From an uncultured Chlamydiae bacterium (lineage in GTDB: Bacteria; Chlamydiota; Chlamydiia; Chlamydiales; SM23-39), in assembly GCA_903889795.1 (NCBI GenBank), contig CAISYW010000075.1:1-17893 (forward strand): a DNA stretch of 17,893 nucleotides, read 5' to 3'. Positions 1 through 7,245 of the stretch are shown in pieces. The position numbers and the translations under genes are program-made. Below the pieces are notes generated by a model, which saw only the letters and a program-made list of their open reading frames with translations, was not told where the DNA came from and did not search any database. Position 1 is the stretch's first letter, and each line of letters opens with the position of its first letter.

Positions 1-786
1 AAGCGGCTTTTGGTTTTGCAATATGAATCGATTCCGGCGCAAGTGATCTTTCGCGAACCTTCTTCGTGGAGCAGTACAATTTGGATTTCTGTCGGCGAAG
101 CGGATAACCGGGTTTTGGGAACAACGGTTGTCGCTCAAAATAGCCCCGTGCTGGCAAATCAATCTCTCGTTGGCGTGGTTGAGTATGTGGGTGAGACGCA
201 ATCGCGGGTCAGGCTTATCAGCGACGCTGGAATGGTATGCGCGGTTCGATCCGTGCGCGGAGGGATGCAAAACAATGAACTCACGCAGCATGTTCAAAAT
301 CTTTTGACGCATGTTCAAGTTCGGCAAGATCTATTTGCTTCTACAGAAGAGCAGGCTCGTTTTGTTGATATGCTCGCGGCCTTCAAAAACCGATTGAATG
401 ACGCTGAAGAAGAAGAGTTGGCAAAAGGCGAGATCTGTGGGTGCAGCGCCCCGCTCTTTCGCTCTCGTAAAGCCATATTAAAGGGAACCGGCTTCAATTA
501 TGACTTTCCTGACGAGGCCGGTCCTGCGCGAGACATCAAGACAGGACGAGTGTTGGGAGACCATTTTTCTAAAGAAACTTTGTTAATACAGCCGGGGGAT
601 TTATTGGTAACTAGTGGTTTTGACGGTGTTTTTCCTGCCGGTATTCCTGTTGCAATCGCAACATCGATTGCCCCTCTCAAAGAAGGCGGCTTTACATATG
701 AGTTAGAGGCAAAGCCTACGGCTGGGGATTTAATGGATTTGCAAACTGTTTTTGTCATGCCCCCACTAGGGACTAGTAAGGATTAG
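1..786 (+). CDS. mreC: Rod shape-determining protein MreC, 3' part (5' end outside window)
   Basis: MreC is a periplasmic, membrane-anchored scaffold of the elongasome that links MreB to peptidoglycan synthesis. The frame is open from base 1, so the N-terminal membrane helix and coiled coil lie upstream; the TTG at base 10 is not a credible start. Counting from that TTG, residues 20-80 carry the first beta-barrel half (SSTIWISVGEAD, VAQNSPVLANQSLVGVVEYV, SRVRLISD). Residues 194-250 carry the second half (QPGDLLVTSGFDGVFPAGIPVA, ending in VFVMPP). Typical MreC proteins join these halves with roughly 35-40 residues; here about 115 separate them. The extra segment (about 87-150) is helical and acidic (DAEEEELAKG) with two close cysteines (CGC). 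The 3' end overlaps the convergent minus-strand gene by 14 bp. Family assignment is strong; the role of the insertion is unknown. Confidence 0.85.
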   Translation, partial: KRLLVLQYESIPAQVIFREPSSWSSTIWISVGEADNRVLGTTVVAQNSPVLANQSLVGVVEYVGETQSRVRLISDAGMVCAVRSVRGGMQNNELTQHVQNLLTHVQVRQDLFASTEEQARFVDMLAAFKNRLNDAEEEELAKGEICGCSAPLFRSRKAILKGTGFNYDFPDEAGPARDIKTGRVLGDHFSKETLLIQPGDLLVTSGFDGVFPAGIPVAIATSIAPLKEGGFTYELEAKPTAGDLMDLQTVFVMPPLGTSKD

Positions 787-1804
787 TGTGTGCAGTCAGC
801 TCTCTTTTCAATTTAGCGATCGGCACTTTATCAAAGGTATAAGCATTCATTTCTTGACGTGTTGTTGAAAAGCGGTTGTGATTTTCATTGAGCAGCGAGC
901 GATAAAAATCATTTGGCGATACGGTTATTCCGCAGCATGTCAGCTCGCGCCCTTCTTTGCAGTCATGAGGATCAAGAAAAAAAAGCGGTCGGTTGAAACG
1001 GAGAAAATCGTAGCCGATGGATGAACGATCGCCGAGATAATAATCGATACGATTGAGAAGCGGAAGAATGGGGGGGAAATCGAGCATAAATTGCAGATGG
1101 CCGCTTTCATGTTTTCCAATCAAACGCTCAATTCGGGGGGCATGTTCTGCGGCTGTGTTGGGGTGTAGTTTGACAAGAAGGTTGAGCGAGTCGGGCAGCT
1201 GCTTTGCAATTTGAGGAAAAGCATTCCAAAATGAACAGTTGTTTTCCGAATCTTCCCATGTGGGCGCATAAAGGATTGTGGGCTGTTTTTTTGAAAACGG
1301 AACGATTGGCAGCGCATCATAAAATGAGCGCCATTTTTGATAATAGCGATAGCGATATTGGCCGATGCGAATAACGGGAGGATGAGCTTTTTTTTCTTTT
1401 AAAAAATCAGCCATCTTTTGGCCGTAAATCAGGACGAGCTCTTCTTCTCGGAGAGCCTCGAAGTAAGGGGAAATGCGCCCTTTGTCAGAATTGCCGTGGG
1501 GCAGCCAAATCGTCCGACAAGAAATCGGGCCGAGGGAAGCGGTGATCAGCGGACGCGGAGCACACGTCACGAGATGGCTAAAAGGCTGAAGCGTTTGTCT
1601 GATATCCATCACAGATGATTCGATGATTTCAAGTCCGGGATAAAAACGTTCGGCCAACTCTTGAATCTGCGGTTCCGTAATGATTAGGGGCCATTTCAGG
1701 AGAGCGCAAAATGGAGCCAGATGGTCCAAATAATGGATTGAGGAATCAAAGATTAAACCCGCTGCCTTTGGATTTTGAAGGGTTATTAGTGATTTTTTTT
1801 TCAT
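773..1804 (-). CDS. CDP-glycerol glycerophosphotransferase-like protein (TagB/TagF-type GT-B fold)
   Basis: 343 residues from the chosen ATG at 1804, which has AAGGTG six bases upstream; an in-frame ATG at 1825 would add seven residues but has a poorer ribosome site. Motifs fit the CDP-glycerol:poly(glycerophosphate) glycerophosphotransferase superfamily: LPHGN (about 101-105), ILYAPTWEDS (177-186), LLVKLHPNT (209-217) and YLGDRSSIGYDFLRF (256-270), followed by NRPLFFLDP. The last block matches the family's D-x-SS-xx-x-D-F-L-x-x-xRP pattern, which binds the nucleotide phosphate. No signal peptide or clear membrane helix is present, consistent with a cytoplasmic or peripheral enzyme. The family makes teichoic-acid-like polymers or decorates surface glycans. 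Chlamydiae have no wall teichoic acid, so the acceptor cannot be named; a lipopolysaccharide or envelope glycan is only a guess. It diverges from mutY, with 59 bp between the starts. Confidence 0.72.
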   Translation of the reverse strand: MKKKSLITLQNPKAAGLIFDSSIHYLDHLAPFCALLKWPLIITEPQIQELAERFYPGLEIIESSVMDIRQTLQPFSHLVTCAPRPLITASLGPISCRTIWLPHGNSDKGRISPYFEALREEELVLIYGQKMADFLKEKKAHPPVIRIGQYRYRYYQKWRSFYDALPIVPFSKKQPTILYAPTWEDSENNCSFWNAFPQIAKQLPDSLNLLVKLHPNTAAEHAPRIERLIGKHESGHLQFMLDFPPILPLLNRIDYYLGDRSSIGYDFLRFNRPLFFLDPHDCKEGRELTCCGITVSPNDFYRSLLNENHNRFSTTRQEMNAYTFDKVPIAKLKRELTAHTNPY

Positions 1805-1863
1805 GAGGGTCACCTTAAAATCCATTTTGCGCTACTATTTCCACTATTGTAAAGCACTTGTCT

Positions 1864-2919
1864 ATGAAAAATCTCGATACCGCAGCTCTTCATCAGTGGT
1901 TTAAAGAAACGAGCCGTCCGTTTCCCTGGAGGGAAAACACGACCCCCTATCGCGTGTGGATTTCAGAGGTCATGCTGCAGCAGACCCGCGCCTCAGTGGT
2001 CATACCCTATTTTGAACGGTGGATGCAGCTATTTCCCGACCTTCATGGTTTGGCCTCTGCTTCTCTCGAAGAAGTGATCAAGGCGTGGGAAGGTCTTGGT
2101 TATTACGGCAGAGCTCGGCATCTGCATGAAGGCGCTCGCCAGATTGTCAGTCAGTACAAAGGGATTATCCCATCCAATCGGGAACAGCTTGAAAAAACAA
2201 AGGGACTGGGTCCCTATATGGTGAACGCCATATTGAGTTTTGCTTTTCATCAAAGGGCCGCTGCGGTTGATGGCAATGTCACACGCGTGTTGGCGCGCCA
2301 TTTTTTGGTTGAAGACGATATTGCTCGCCACGCTACGAAAAAAAATATTCAGGCATTGGCTGATGAAGTTCTGGATGTGAAAAAACCCTGGATCACTGCT
2401 GAAGCGCTCATTGAATTGGGGGCTACGCTTTGTCAGTCCAAGCCCCTTTGTTCCTTTTGTCCTCTCAAATCAACATGTATTGCATCCAACCAAAATAGAG
2501 CGGAAGAGTTTCCTGTCAAATCGAAGGAAACGCAGGTGACAATATTGAATCGATCTGTTGCGGTGATTGAGGAAAATAGCTCTCTTTTATTGAGAAAGGG
2601 CATTCCGGGAAAAATCATGGCGGATTTGTACGAGTTTCCTTACTTCGAAGGGCTTGACCATCCTCTTCCTCATCATATTCAAACATTGTGGGGTCTCCAA
2701 ACGACCTTTGTTTGCAGCTTGCCCTCAGTAAGGCATAGCTTCACTCGCTATCAAGCCCATTTGTTTCCAATTCATTTGCGCACGAATGAACGTAAAATGA
2801 TAAAAGATTTTGAATGGGTTCATTTTGACAAAATCGATCAACTGCCTTTCTCTGCCGGCCATCGACGGGTCCTTGATCATTTTTTACAGCGGATTGACCC
2901 TCAAATGATGTTATTTTGA
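1864..2919 (+). CDS. mutY: A/G-specific adenine glycosylase MutY
   Basis: MutY removes adenine mispaired with 8-oxoguanine. The ATG at 1864 gives 351 residues, the usual length; a TTG two codons upstream is possible, and neither has a strong Shine-Dalgarno. The catalytic acids are visible: the Glu of ISEVMLQQT (E35) and the Asp of AAVDGNVTRVLAR (D136). The helix-hairpin-helix is KTKGLGPYMVNAI (about 111-123), with KGLG in place of the common PGVG. The iron-sulphur cysteines are C190, C196, C199 and C205, a 5-2-5 spacing where the family norm is 6-2-5, so one residue is missing from the first loop. The C-terminal third (VAVIEENSSLLLRKG, VRHSFTRY) is the NUDIX-like domain that reads 8-oxoG. The glycosyltransferase gene starts 4 bp after the stop, so the two are probably co-transcribed. 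Confidence 0.93.
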   Translation: MKNLDTAALHQWFKETSRPFPWRENTTPYRVWISEVMLQQTRASVVIPYFERWMQLFPDLHGLASASLEEVIKAWEGLGYYGRARHLHEGARQIVSQYKGIIPSNREQLEKTKGLGPYMVNAILSFAFHQRAAAVDGNVTRVLARHFLVEDDIARHATKKNIQALADEVLDVKKPWITAEALIELGATLCQSKPLCSFCPLKSTCIASNQNRAEEFPVKSKETQVTILNRSVAVIEENSSLLLRKGIPGKIMADLYEFPYFEGLDHPLPHHIQTLWGLQTTFVCSLPSVRHSFTRYQAHLFPIHLRTNERKMIKDFEWVHFDKIDQLPFSAGHRRVLDHFLQRIDPQMMLF

Positions 2920-2923
2920 AAAT

Positions 2924-4009
2924 ATGAACATTCTGCATTTAGAAGCCTCGCCCGGCTGGGGCGGACAGGAAATCCGGATCTTGCGCGAGGCCGAGGGCAT
3001 GCGCAGCCGCGGCCACACAGTTATTTTTTGTGTCATGAAGGGCGGCGGGTTGGTCGCTGAAGCGTGTAAAGCCGGCTTTACAGTATATGAACTTGCTTAT
3101 CAAAAAATGGCTTGGCCGATTGCATTTGTGCGGCTTTTGATGATTATGAAGCGCCATTGCATCGATTTGGTGAATACTCACTCGTCATTGGATAGCTGGA
3201 TCGGCGGTTTAGCTGCACGTTTGATGCGAATTCCGATCGTCCGCACTCGTCATCTGTCCACGCCGATAAAGCCCGGTTTGAATAGTCGAATTCTTTATGG
3301 ATTTCTTGCCGATTTCGTTGTGACGACCTGCTCAACGATTCTGCCGATGATTTCCTCCCAATCCGGAAAACCTCTCTCGTCCATTCGATCCATTCCGACG
3401 GGTGTTGATCCGGCCCGAATGGAATTCTCGGATGAAGAGACGAAAAACTTTCGCCAATCGCTGAATCTGTCAGATGACGATTTTTTGGTTGGCACGGCGT
3501 GCTTTATGCGCTCCTGGAAAGGGATCAACGATTTTTTGGAAGCAGCCCACTTATTGCGAAACCTTGAGCACCTCCGATGGGTGATCATCGGCGGAGGGCA
3601 TCAAGAAGCATATCGAAAGCGCGCCGCCGAATTAAAATTGGAAAAAATTGTTTATTTTACCGGTCATTTAGCAAATCCGATTTTTGCTTTGCAGGCGTTG
3701 GATGCGTTTGCCCTGCTCAGTACGGCGCATGAAGGTGTTTCGCAAGCGCTTCTTCAAGCAGCCTATTTGGCAAAACCGTTGATTGCCACTCCCGTCGGGG
3801 GTTCCTCAGAGATTTGTTTAGATGGCCAAACCGGTATTTTAGTTCCGCCCTTTGCGCCGCAAAAAGTGGCTGATGCTGTAGGAGAGTTGATGCTTGAGCG
3901 AGATAAACGGATTCAATTGGGAAAGAGCGCTCGCGAGCTCGTGCTCAATCATTTCACGATACAACATACTCTCGATCAGATGGAAGCGGTATATACACAA
4001 ACAACCTGA
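2924..4009 (+). CDS. Glycosyltransferase family 4 (GT-B) protein
   Basis: A 361-residue cytoplasmic GT4-type glycosyltransferase. The N-terminal Rossmann half starts MNILHLEASPGWGGQE, the glycine-rich acceptor-side loop typical of the family. Mid-protein IPTGVDPARM precedes the second domain, which holds VGTACFMRSWKGINDFLEAA, WVIIGGG and YFTGHL. The donor-binding block is LSTAHEGVSQALLQAAYLAKP, equivalent to the E-x7-E motif, then GGSSEICLDGQTGILVPP. The family transfers nucleotide-activated sugars, often in LPS or capsule assembly; donor and acceptor cannot be read from sequence. It follows mutY by 4 bp, probably translationally coupled. The last five or six codons and the TGA lie inside the left arm of the 3992-4100 inverted repeat, so the C terminus (YTQTT) may have been set by insertion of that element. 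Confidence 0.85.
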   Translation: MNILHLEASPGWGGQEIRILREAEGMRSRGHTVIFCVMKGGGLVAEACKAGFTVYELAYQKMAWPIAFVRLLMIMKRHCIDLVNTHSSLDSWIGGLAARLMRIPIVRTRHLSTPIKPGLNSRILYGFLADFVVTTCSTILPMISSQSGKPLSSIRSIPTGVDPARMEFSDEETKNFRQSLNLSDDDFLVGTACFMRSWKGINDFLEAAHLLRNLEHLRWVIIGGGHQEAYRKRAAELKLEKIVYFTGHLANPIFALQALDAFALLSTAHEGVSQALLQAAYLAKPLIATPVGGSSEICLDGQTGILVPPFAPQKVADAVGELMLERDKRIQLGKSARELVLNHFTIQHTLDQMEAVYTQTT

Positions 4010-4100
4010 AAAATCGGTTTTCGGCTGCGTCGTCAGCCACGGGATCAAATCCCGGGCGACTTCTTGCCAAATTTCCGATTTTTCAGGTTGTTTATGTATA
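3992..4100. repeat. 109-bp structured inverted repeat (MITE-like or transcription-ending structure)
   Basis: The outer arms, 3992-4017 and 4075-4100, are reverse complements at 25 of 26 positions (the mismatch is at 3998). Between them two further hairpins can form: GGCTG at 4023-4027 with CAGCC at 4034-4038, and CGGGAT at 4040-4045 with ATCCCG at 4049-4054 around a CAA loop. The whole would fold as a Y-shaped structure with a long closing stem. There is no U-tract after the right arm, so it is not a classical intrinsic terminator, although it sits exactly at the end of the mutY-GT4 pair. If the element is taken as 3994-4098, it is flanked on both sides by TA, as expected for a TA-duplicating miniature transposon; this is suggestive only. 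Confidence 0.75.
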
Positions 4101-4147
4101 GTCAGATAGTTAACAGTTGAATACAATGATTCCCACTTGAGGTTGCG

Positions 4148-4852
4148 ATGGAAGGCGAAGAGATTCAATTTAGTCTAAAAGATCGGTTTTTGATTTCACC
4201 AACGGGGCAATGGATTGTCCTGCATCGAAATCTTCTGATCAATATTGGAACGGTTGTTTTAGTATTGCTGATTTGGGGAGCGATTAAAGCGGCTCGAGCT
4301 CCCAATGAGAATGGGGTTCACCAAGCAAAAGATGCTTATGCTGCGTGGAAAGCGAAGCCTGACGATCAGGAGCTATATCAACTGTTTGAAAAATCTTTAG
4401 CCAAGGCTCCTGAAATCCGAGAGGTGTTGGGCGGAGAAATGGCCCAGCTGTTATTGCTGTCCGGTCATATCGATGATGCAGAAAAGATGACCAAAGGATC
4501 GTTGAAAGAGCTCCGTGCGATCGCGCCCCAATACGCAGAGTTTTCCGAGATCAGCTTACTCATCGCGCGAAAACAGTATCAAGAGGCTCTCGAAAAATCG
4601 GTCTCTTTGAAAGAAAAGCTCTCAGATAAAACACCATTATATGGTCAAAATTTAATTCGAATCGCCTGTTTGCACCAGCAGATGGACAATTTTGCGGGCG
4701 AATTATCTGCATGGCGCGATTTCGATCAATCCGGGTTTTTAAAGCGCGCGGCCGCTCTGGGATTTTTTGTCAAAGGCACTGATGTTCCAGCCGTTCATTT
4801 TGAATCTTATGTCGATGAGCGAAAAGAAAAATTACTACACTTTCGAACTTGA
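4148..4852 (+). CDS. Membrane-anchored helical (TPR-like) protein, function unknown
   Basis: 234 residues; the ATG has GAGG about seven bases upstream. A basic-flanked hydrophobic segment at about 29-47 (INIGTVVLVLLIWGAI) predicts one membrane helix with the N terminus inside. The remainder is soluble and helical, with a TPR-like pattern: DAYAAWKAKPDDQELYQLFE, LLLLSGHIDDAEK, ISLLIARKQYQEALEKSVSL, LIRIACLHQQMDNFAGELSAW. The layout (one N-terminal anchor plus TPR-like helices) recalls YfgM-type periplasmic chaperone partners, but the identity is too weak to name. It ends in TGA TGA directly before the ABC-F ATPase frame, in the same frame and without a gap, so the two are likely co-translated. 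I do not recognise a specific family. Confidence 0.72.
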   Translation: MEGEEIQFSLKDRFLISPTGQWIVLHRNLLINIGTVVLVLLIWGAIKAARAPNENGVHQAKDAYAAWKAKPDDQELYQLFEKSLAKAPEIREVLGGEMAQLLLLSGHIDDAEKMTKGSLKELRAIAPQYAEFSEISLLIARKQYQEALEKSVSLKEKLSDKTPLYGQNLIRIACLHQQMDNFAGELSAWRDFDQSGFLKRAAALGFFVKGTDVPAVHFESYVDERKEKLLHFRT

Positions 4853-4867
4853 TGAGGGGGAGTTATT
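4850..4867 (+). promoter_or_regulatory. Unusual translation start region of the ABC-F gene (TGATGA, G5 run, ATT)
   Basis: This junction reads TGATGAGGGGGAGTTATT. The upstream gene stops at 4850-4852, and a second TGA follows in the same frame. GAGG at 4854-4857 is a good Shine-Dalgarno seven bases before ATT at 4865, the first plausible initiation codon in the ABC-F frame. An ATG at 4852-4854 overlaps the upstream stop (TGATG) but reads in the wrong frame; losing one G from the five-G run at 4856-4860 would connect it to the ABC-F frame. Confidence 0.6.
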
Positions 4868-6604
4868 CAAGCCGAAGGATTACATCTATCATATAGTGAT
4901 CAAGTCATTTTTGATGGAGCTTCATTTAGCATTCAGAAAGGTGAAAGGTGTGGTTTGATCGGCCGTAATGGGTCGGGTAAGTCAACACTTTTTCGCCTCA
5001 TCACGGGAAAAGAAAAAGCGGATGAAGGAACGATCACCCTTCCCAGAAGCTATCAAATCGGTGTATTGGAGCAGCAGATTCACTTTAGCCAGCCAACGGT
5101 TTTGCAGGAAGCCGCGTTGGGTTTGCGTGAAGATGAAAAAGAGTGTCTCTACAAGGTGGAGCATATTCTTTTTGGCCTGGGACTAAACGAAGAGTTGCTT
5201 AACGTATCTCCGCATGAGCTTTCGGGGGGCTATCAGCTCCGGGTGCAGCTGGCCAAAGTGCTGGTGTCCGAGCCGGACTGTCTTCTTCTCGATGAGCCGA
5301 CGAATTATCTCGACATCCTCTCTATCCGCTTCCTATCCCATTTTTTGCAGGATTGGAAAGGTGAAATGATTTTAATTTCGCACGATCTGGAATTTTTGGA
5401 TGCGACGACCACCCACATGATGGGCATTCATCGCAAAAAAATTTTTAAGATCAGAGGAAAAAGCGCCGATCTTTTCCAAATCATCGCGCAGGAAGAAGAG
5501 ACCTATGAACTGACGCGTCAAAACATCGAGAAGAAGCGCGCGCATATGCAGGTGTTTATCGACCGTTTTGGCGCCAAGGCGTCGAAAGCCGCTCAGGCGC
5601 AGTCAAAACTCAAGATGATTGAGCGTTTGCCTGCTCTGGAGAAGTTAAAAAACATGCACCATCTTGATTTTGCTTTTCGGGAGGTTCCATTTCATGGGAA
5701 AAAAATGGTGGAGGCAAACCAACTATATTTTTCTTATGATGCCAACCCGCTGATTGAAAATTTTTCCTTGATGATAGAAAAAACGGACCGGATCGCCATT
5801 ATCGGCAAAAATGGCTATGGAAAATCGACGATTTTGAAATTGCTCGCACAGGAGCTATCTCCGCAACGAGGCCAATTCAACTGCTCGGCGGCGACGCGGA
5901 TTGGATATTTTGGCCAGACTTCTATTGAACGATTGAATCCCACGCTCAGGGTTGAAGAAGAGATTGCCAGCGCCAACCCGAATCTCAATACGACTCAAAT
6001 TCGGTCGATCTGTGGTTTAATGATGTTTAATGAGGATCTTGCGAAAAAACCGATATCCGTTTTATCCGGCGGCGAGAAAAGCCGCGTTTTGCTGGGGAAG
6101 ATTGTCGCTCGGCCATGCAATTTGCTTCTTCTTGATGAGCCGACGCATCACCTGGACATCGAGTCAATCGAAGCTCTTATCGATGCTATTGAAGAATTTC
6201 ATGGAGCTGTGGTCATTGTTACGCATAGCGAATGGGTATTGCGGCGTATTCCTTTGAATAAGCTGATCATCTGCCATCACCATAAGCAGGATCTCTTTTT
6301 GGGCGGCTATGATGAATTTCTTTCGCAAGTAGGCTGGGTAGAAGAAGACACTAAACCAAAAAAGAAAGCCCCCGTCTCCAAACCGCTTCCTCCGTCTAAA
6401 TCCTCTAAATCCGAGATTAAAAAATGCGAGGATCAAATTATTTTGCTCGAGCAGAGCCTGACCAAGCATAGCGAGGAATTGGCGAGGGTATCTCAGGGGG
6501 GAAATGCCGAGCAGATCCGAAAATTGATTGCACTCATTGATCAAGAGCAAAAACAGGTCGAAGCCTTATTTGAGCGCTATCATCAGTTTTTTAAAACTGA
6601 ATAG
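4865..6604 (+). CDS. ABC-F family ATPase, YheS/Uup-like, with non-canonical ATT start
   Basis: A soluble ribosome-associated tandem ATPase, 579 residues if started at ATT 4865. Before the first Walker A the frame encodes the expected strand region (AEGLHLSYSDQVIFDGASFS), so the TTG at 4955 would delete a needed part. Domain 1: GRNGSGKST (33-41), LSGGYQLR (119-126), LLLDEPTNYLD (140-150), ISHD (171-174). The inter-domain linker RAHMQVFIDRFGAKASKAAQ (about 225-244) and QSKLKMIERL match the YheS type that contacts the ribosomal P-site tRNA. Domain 2: GKNGYGKST (314-322), LSGGEKSR (400-407), LLLDEPTHHLD (421-431), VTHS (452-455; the usual D after H is S). A Lys/Pro/Ser-rich tether and a C-terminal coiled coil (about 515-575) resemble Uup/YheS. 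No membrane helix. Start uncertain; otherwise intact. Confidence 0.88.
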   Translation: MQAEGLHLSYSDQVIFDGASFSIQKGERCGLIGRNGSGKSTLFRLITGKEKADEGTITLPRSYQIGVLEQQIHFSQPTVLQEAALGLREDEKECLYKVEHILFGLGLNEELLNVSPHELSGGYQLRVQLAKVLVSEPDCLLLDEPTNYLDILSIRFLSHFLQDWKGEMILISHDLEFLDATTTHMMGIHRKKIFKIRGKSADLFQIIAQEEETYELTRQNIEKKRAHMQVFIDRFGAKASKAAQAQSKLKMIERLPALEKLKNMHHLDFAFREVPFHGKKMVEANQLYFSYDANPLIENFSLMIEKTDRIAIIGKNGYGKSTILKLLAQELSPQRGQFNCSAATRIGYFGQTSIERLNPTLRVEEEIASANPNLNTTQIRSICGLMMFNEDLAKKPISVLSGGEKSRVLLGKIVARPCNLLLLDEPTHHLDIESIEALIDAIEEFHGAVVIVTHSEWVLRRIPLNKLIICHHHKQDLFLGGYDEFLSQVGWVEEDTKPKKKAPVSKPLPPSKSSKSEIKKCEDQIILLEQSLTKHSEELARVSQGGNAEQIRKLIALIDQEQKQVEALFERYHQFFKTE

Positions 6605-6667
6605 GAAACATACCTACATTTCAAAGCTTCATACTGATAGCGGGATCAATGAGATTCTCTGTTGAGG

Positions 6668-7117
6668 CTAATCGTGTTCGCCGCCTTCACTGCTGCGTTT
6701 TGATTTGGAAGGTTGGTTTTCATTCGTAATTTGCGCATGGCGAATGTAGTAGTGGAAAGAGCTGCCGGCGAGCAGGCCGACAATTCCAAATAGAATGAAG
6801 GGAATGAAGATGGCCGCCACAAGTTTTACGGCGCCTAGAATCAATTGGGTTGATTTTTCTTGCTTGAGCGAGAAAATATAGAGTTGCTTTAAGCCTCGTT
6901 CGATCGGCACGGGAAATAAAATGGTCGCAATGGTTCCTAGAGCGGCAAAGAAGAGCGATAGCCGTGGGCCGGTGAAATAATCCCAACTGCTGGTGATTGT
7001 GGCGATGATGATTGCAAGGACTGAAAAAACTTCGAAAGTATGGTGCCTAGCGAATTCTTCAATTTCTTTAACGGAAACACCTTCTTTCAATTTCTCTGAA
7101 AATTTGTTTTTGCCCAT
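6668..7117 (-). CDS. Small multi-pass membrane protein, unknown function
   Basis: 149 residues on the minus strand. The ATG at 7117 is preceded by GGAG about ten bases upstream. Hydrophobic segments at about 28-46 (VFSVLAIIIATITSSW), 52-70 (LSLFFAALGTIATILFPV) and 92-118 (LILGAVKLVAAIFIPFILFG) predict three membrane helices. The N terminus is short and charged; the C-terminal tail is hydrophilic (QPSKSKRSSEGGEHD). No catalytic motif is seen and I do not recognise the family; a conserved chlamydial membrane protein is plausible. It is divergent from the T2SS operon and convergent with the ABC-F gene, 63 bp apart. A good sigma70-like promoter lies upstream (7159-7187), so it is probably transcribed on its own. 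Confidence 0.72.
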   Translation of the reverse strand: MGKNKFSEKLKEGVSVKEIEEFARHHTFEVFSVLAIIIATITSSWDYFTGPRLSLFFAALGTIATILFPVPIERGLKQLYIFSLKQEKSTQLILGAVKLVAAIFIPFILFGIVGLLAGSSFHYYIRHAQITNENQPSKSKRSSEGGEHD

Positions 7118-7158
7118 TGCCTGATCACTCCTATCTAATGATTGATCTCTTATTTTTC

Positions 7159-7187
7159 ATTAAATAATTAATTTCAATTATTTGCAA
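7159..7187 (-). promoter_or_regulatory. Candidate sigma70-type promoter for the minus-strand membrane protein
   Basis: Read on the minus strand: TTGCAA at 7187-7182 (4 of 6 matches to TTGACA), a 17-base spacer, then TTTAAT at 7164-7159 (5 of 6 to TATAAT). The predicted transcript would have a leader of about 35 bases before the ATG at 7117. The spacer overlaps an 8-bp inverted repeat, AAATAATT (7162-7169) and AATTATTT (7176-7183), which could be an operator or simply AT-rich sequence. No equally good plus-strand promoter was found for the T2SS operon. Confidence 0.5.
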
Positions 7188-7245
7188 TATTTGTCGATTA
7201 CGAGCCCTTCGTGCTGTCGCGGGAATAGCTCTCAAGGATCAGGGT

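Noticed and set aside
4040..4054. tRNA T-arm-like hairpin CGGGATCAAATCCCG
   Set aside because: The loop lacks the leading TT of a true T-loop, and no acceptor, D or anticodon stem can be built around it.
3839..4168. Open frames on both strands across the 3992-4100 inverted repeat (109 and 71 codons)
   Set aside because: Both are read-through of the palindrome and the 3' end of the glycosyltransferase; the matching peptides QPEKS/DFSGCL arise because the arms are reverse complements.
4767..4958. 63-codon frame bridging the TPR-like gene and the ABC-F gene
   Set aside because: Different frame from both neighbours, low-complexity peptide without motif; the ABC-F frame itself explains the region.
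4148..6604. One fused protein made by stop-codon readthrough from the TPR-like gene into ABC-F
   Set aside because: The frames are continuous but separated by two adjacent TGA codons, and a Shine-Dalgarno lies at the junction; separate initiation is simpler.
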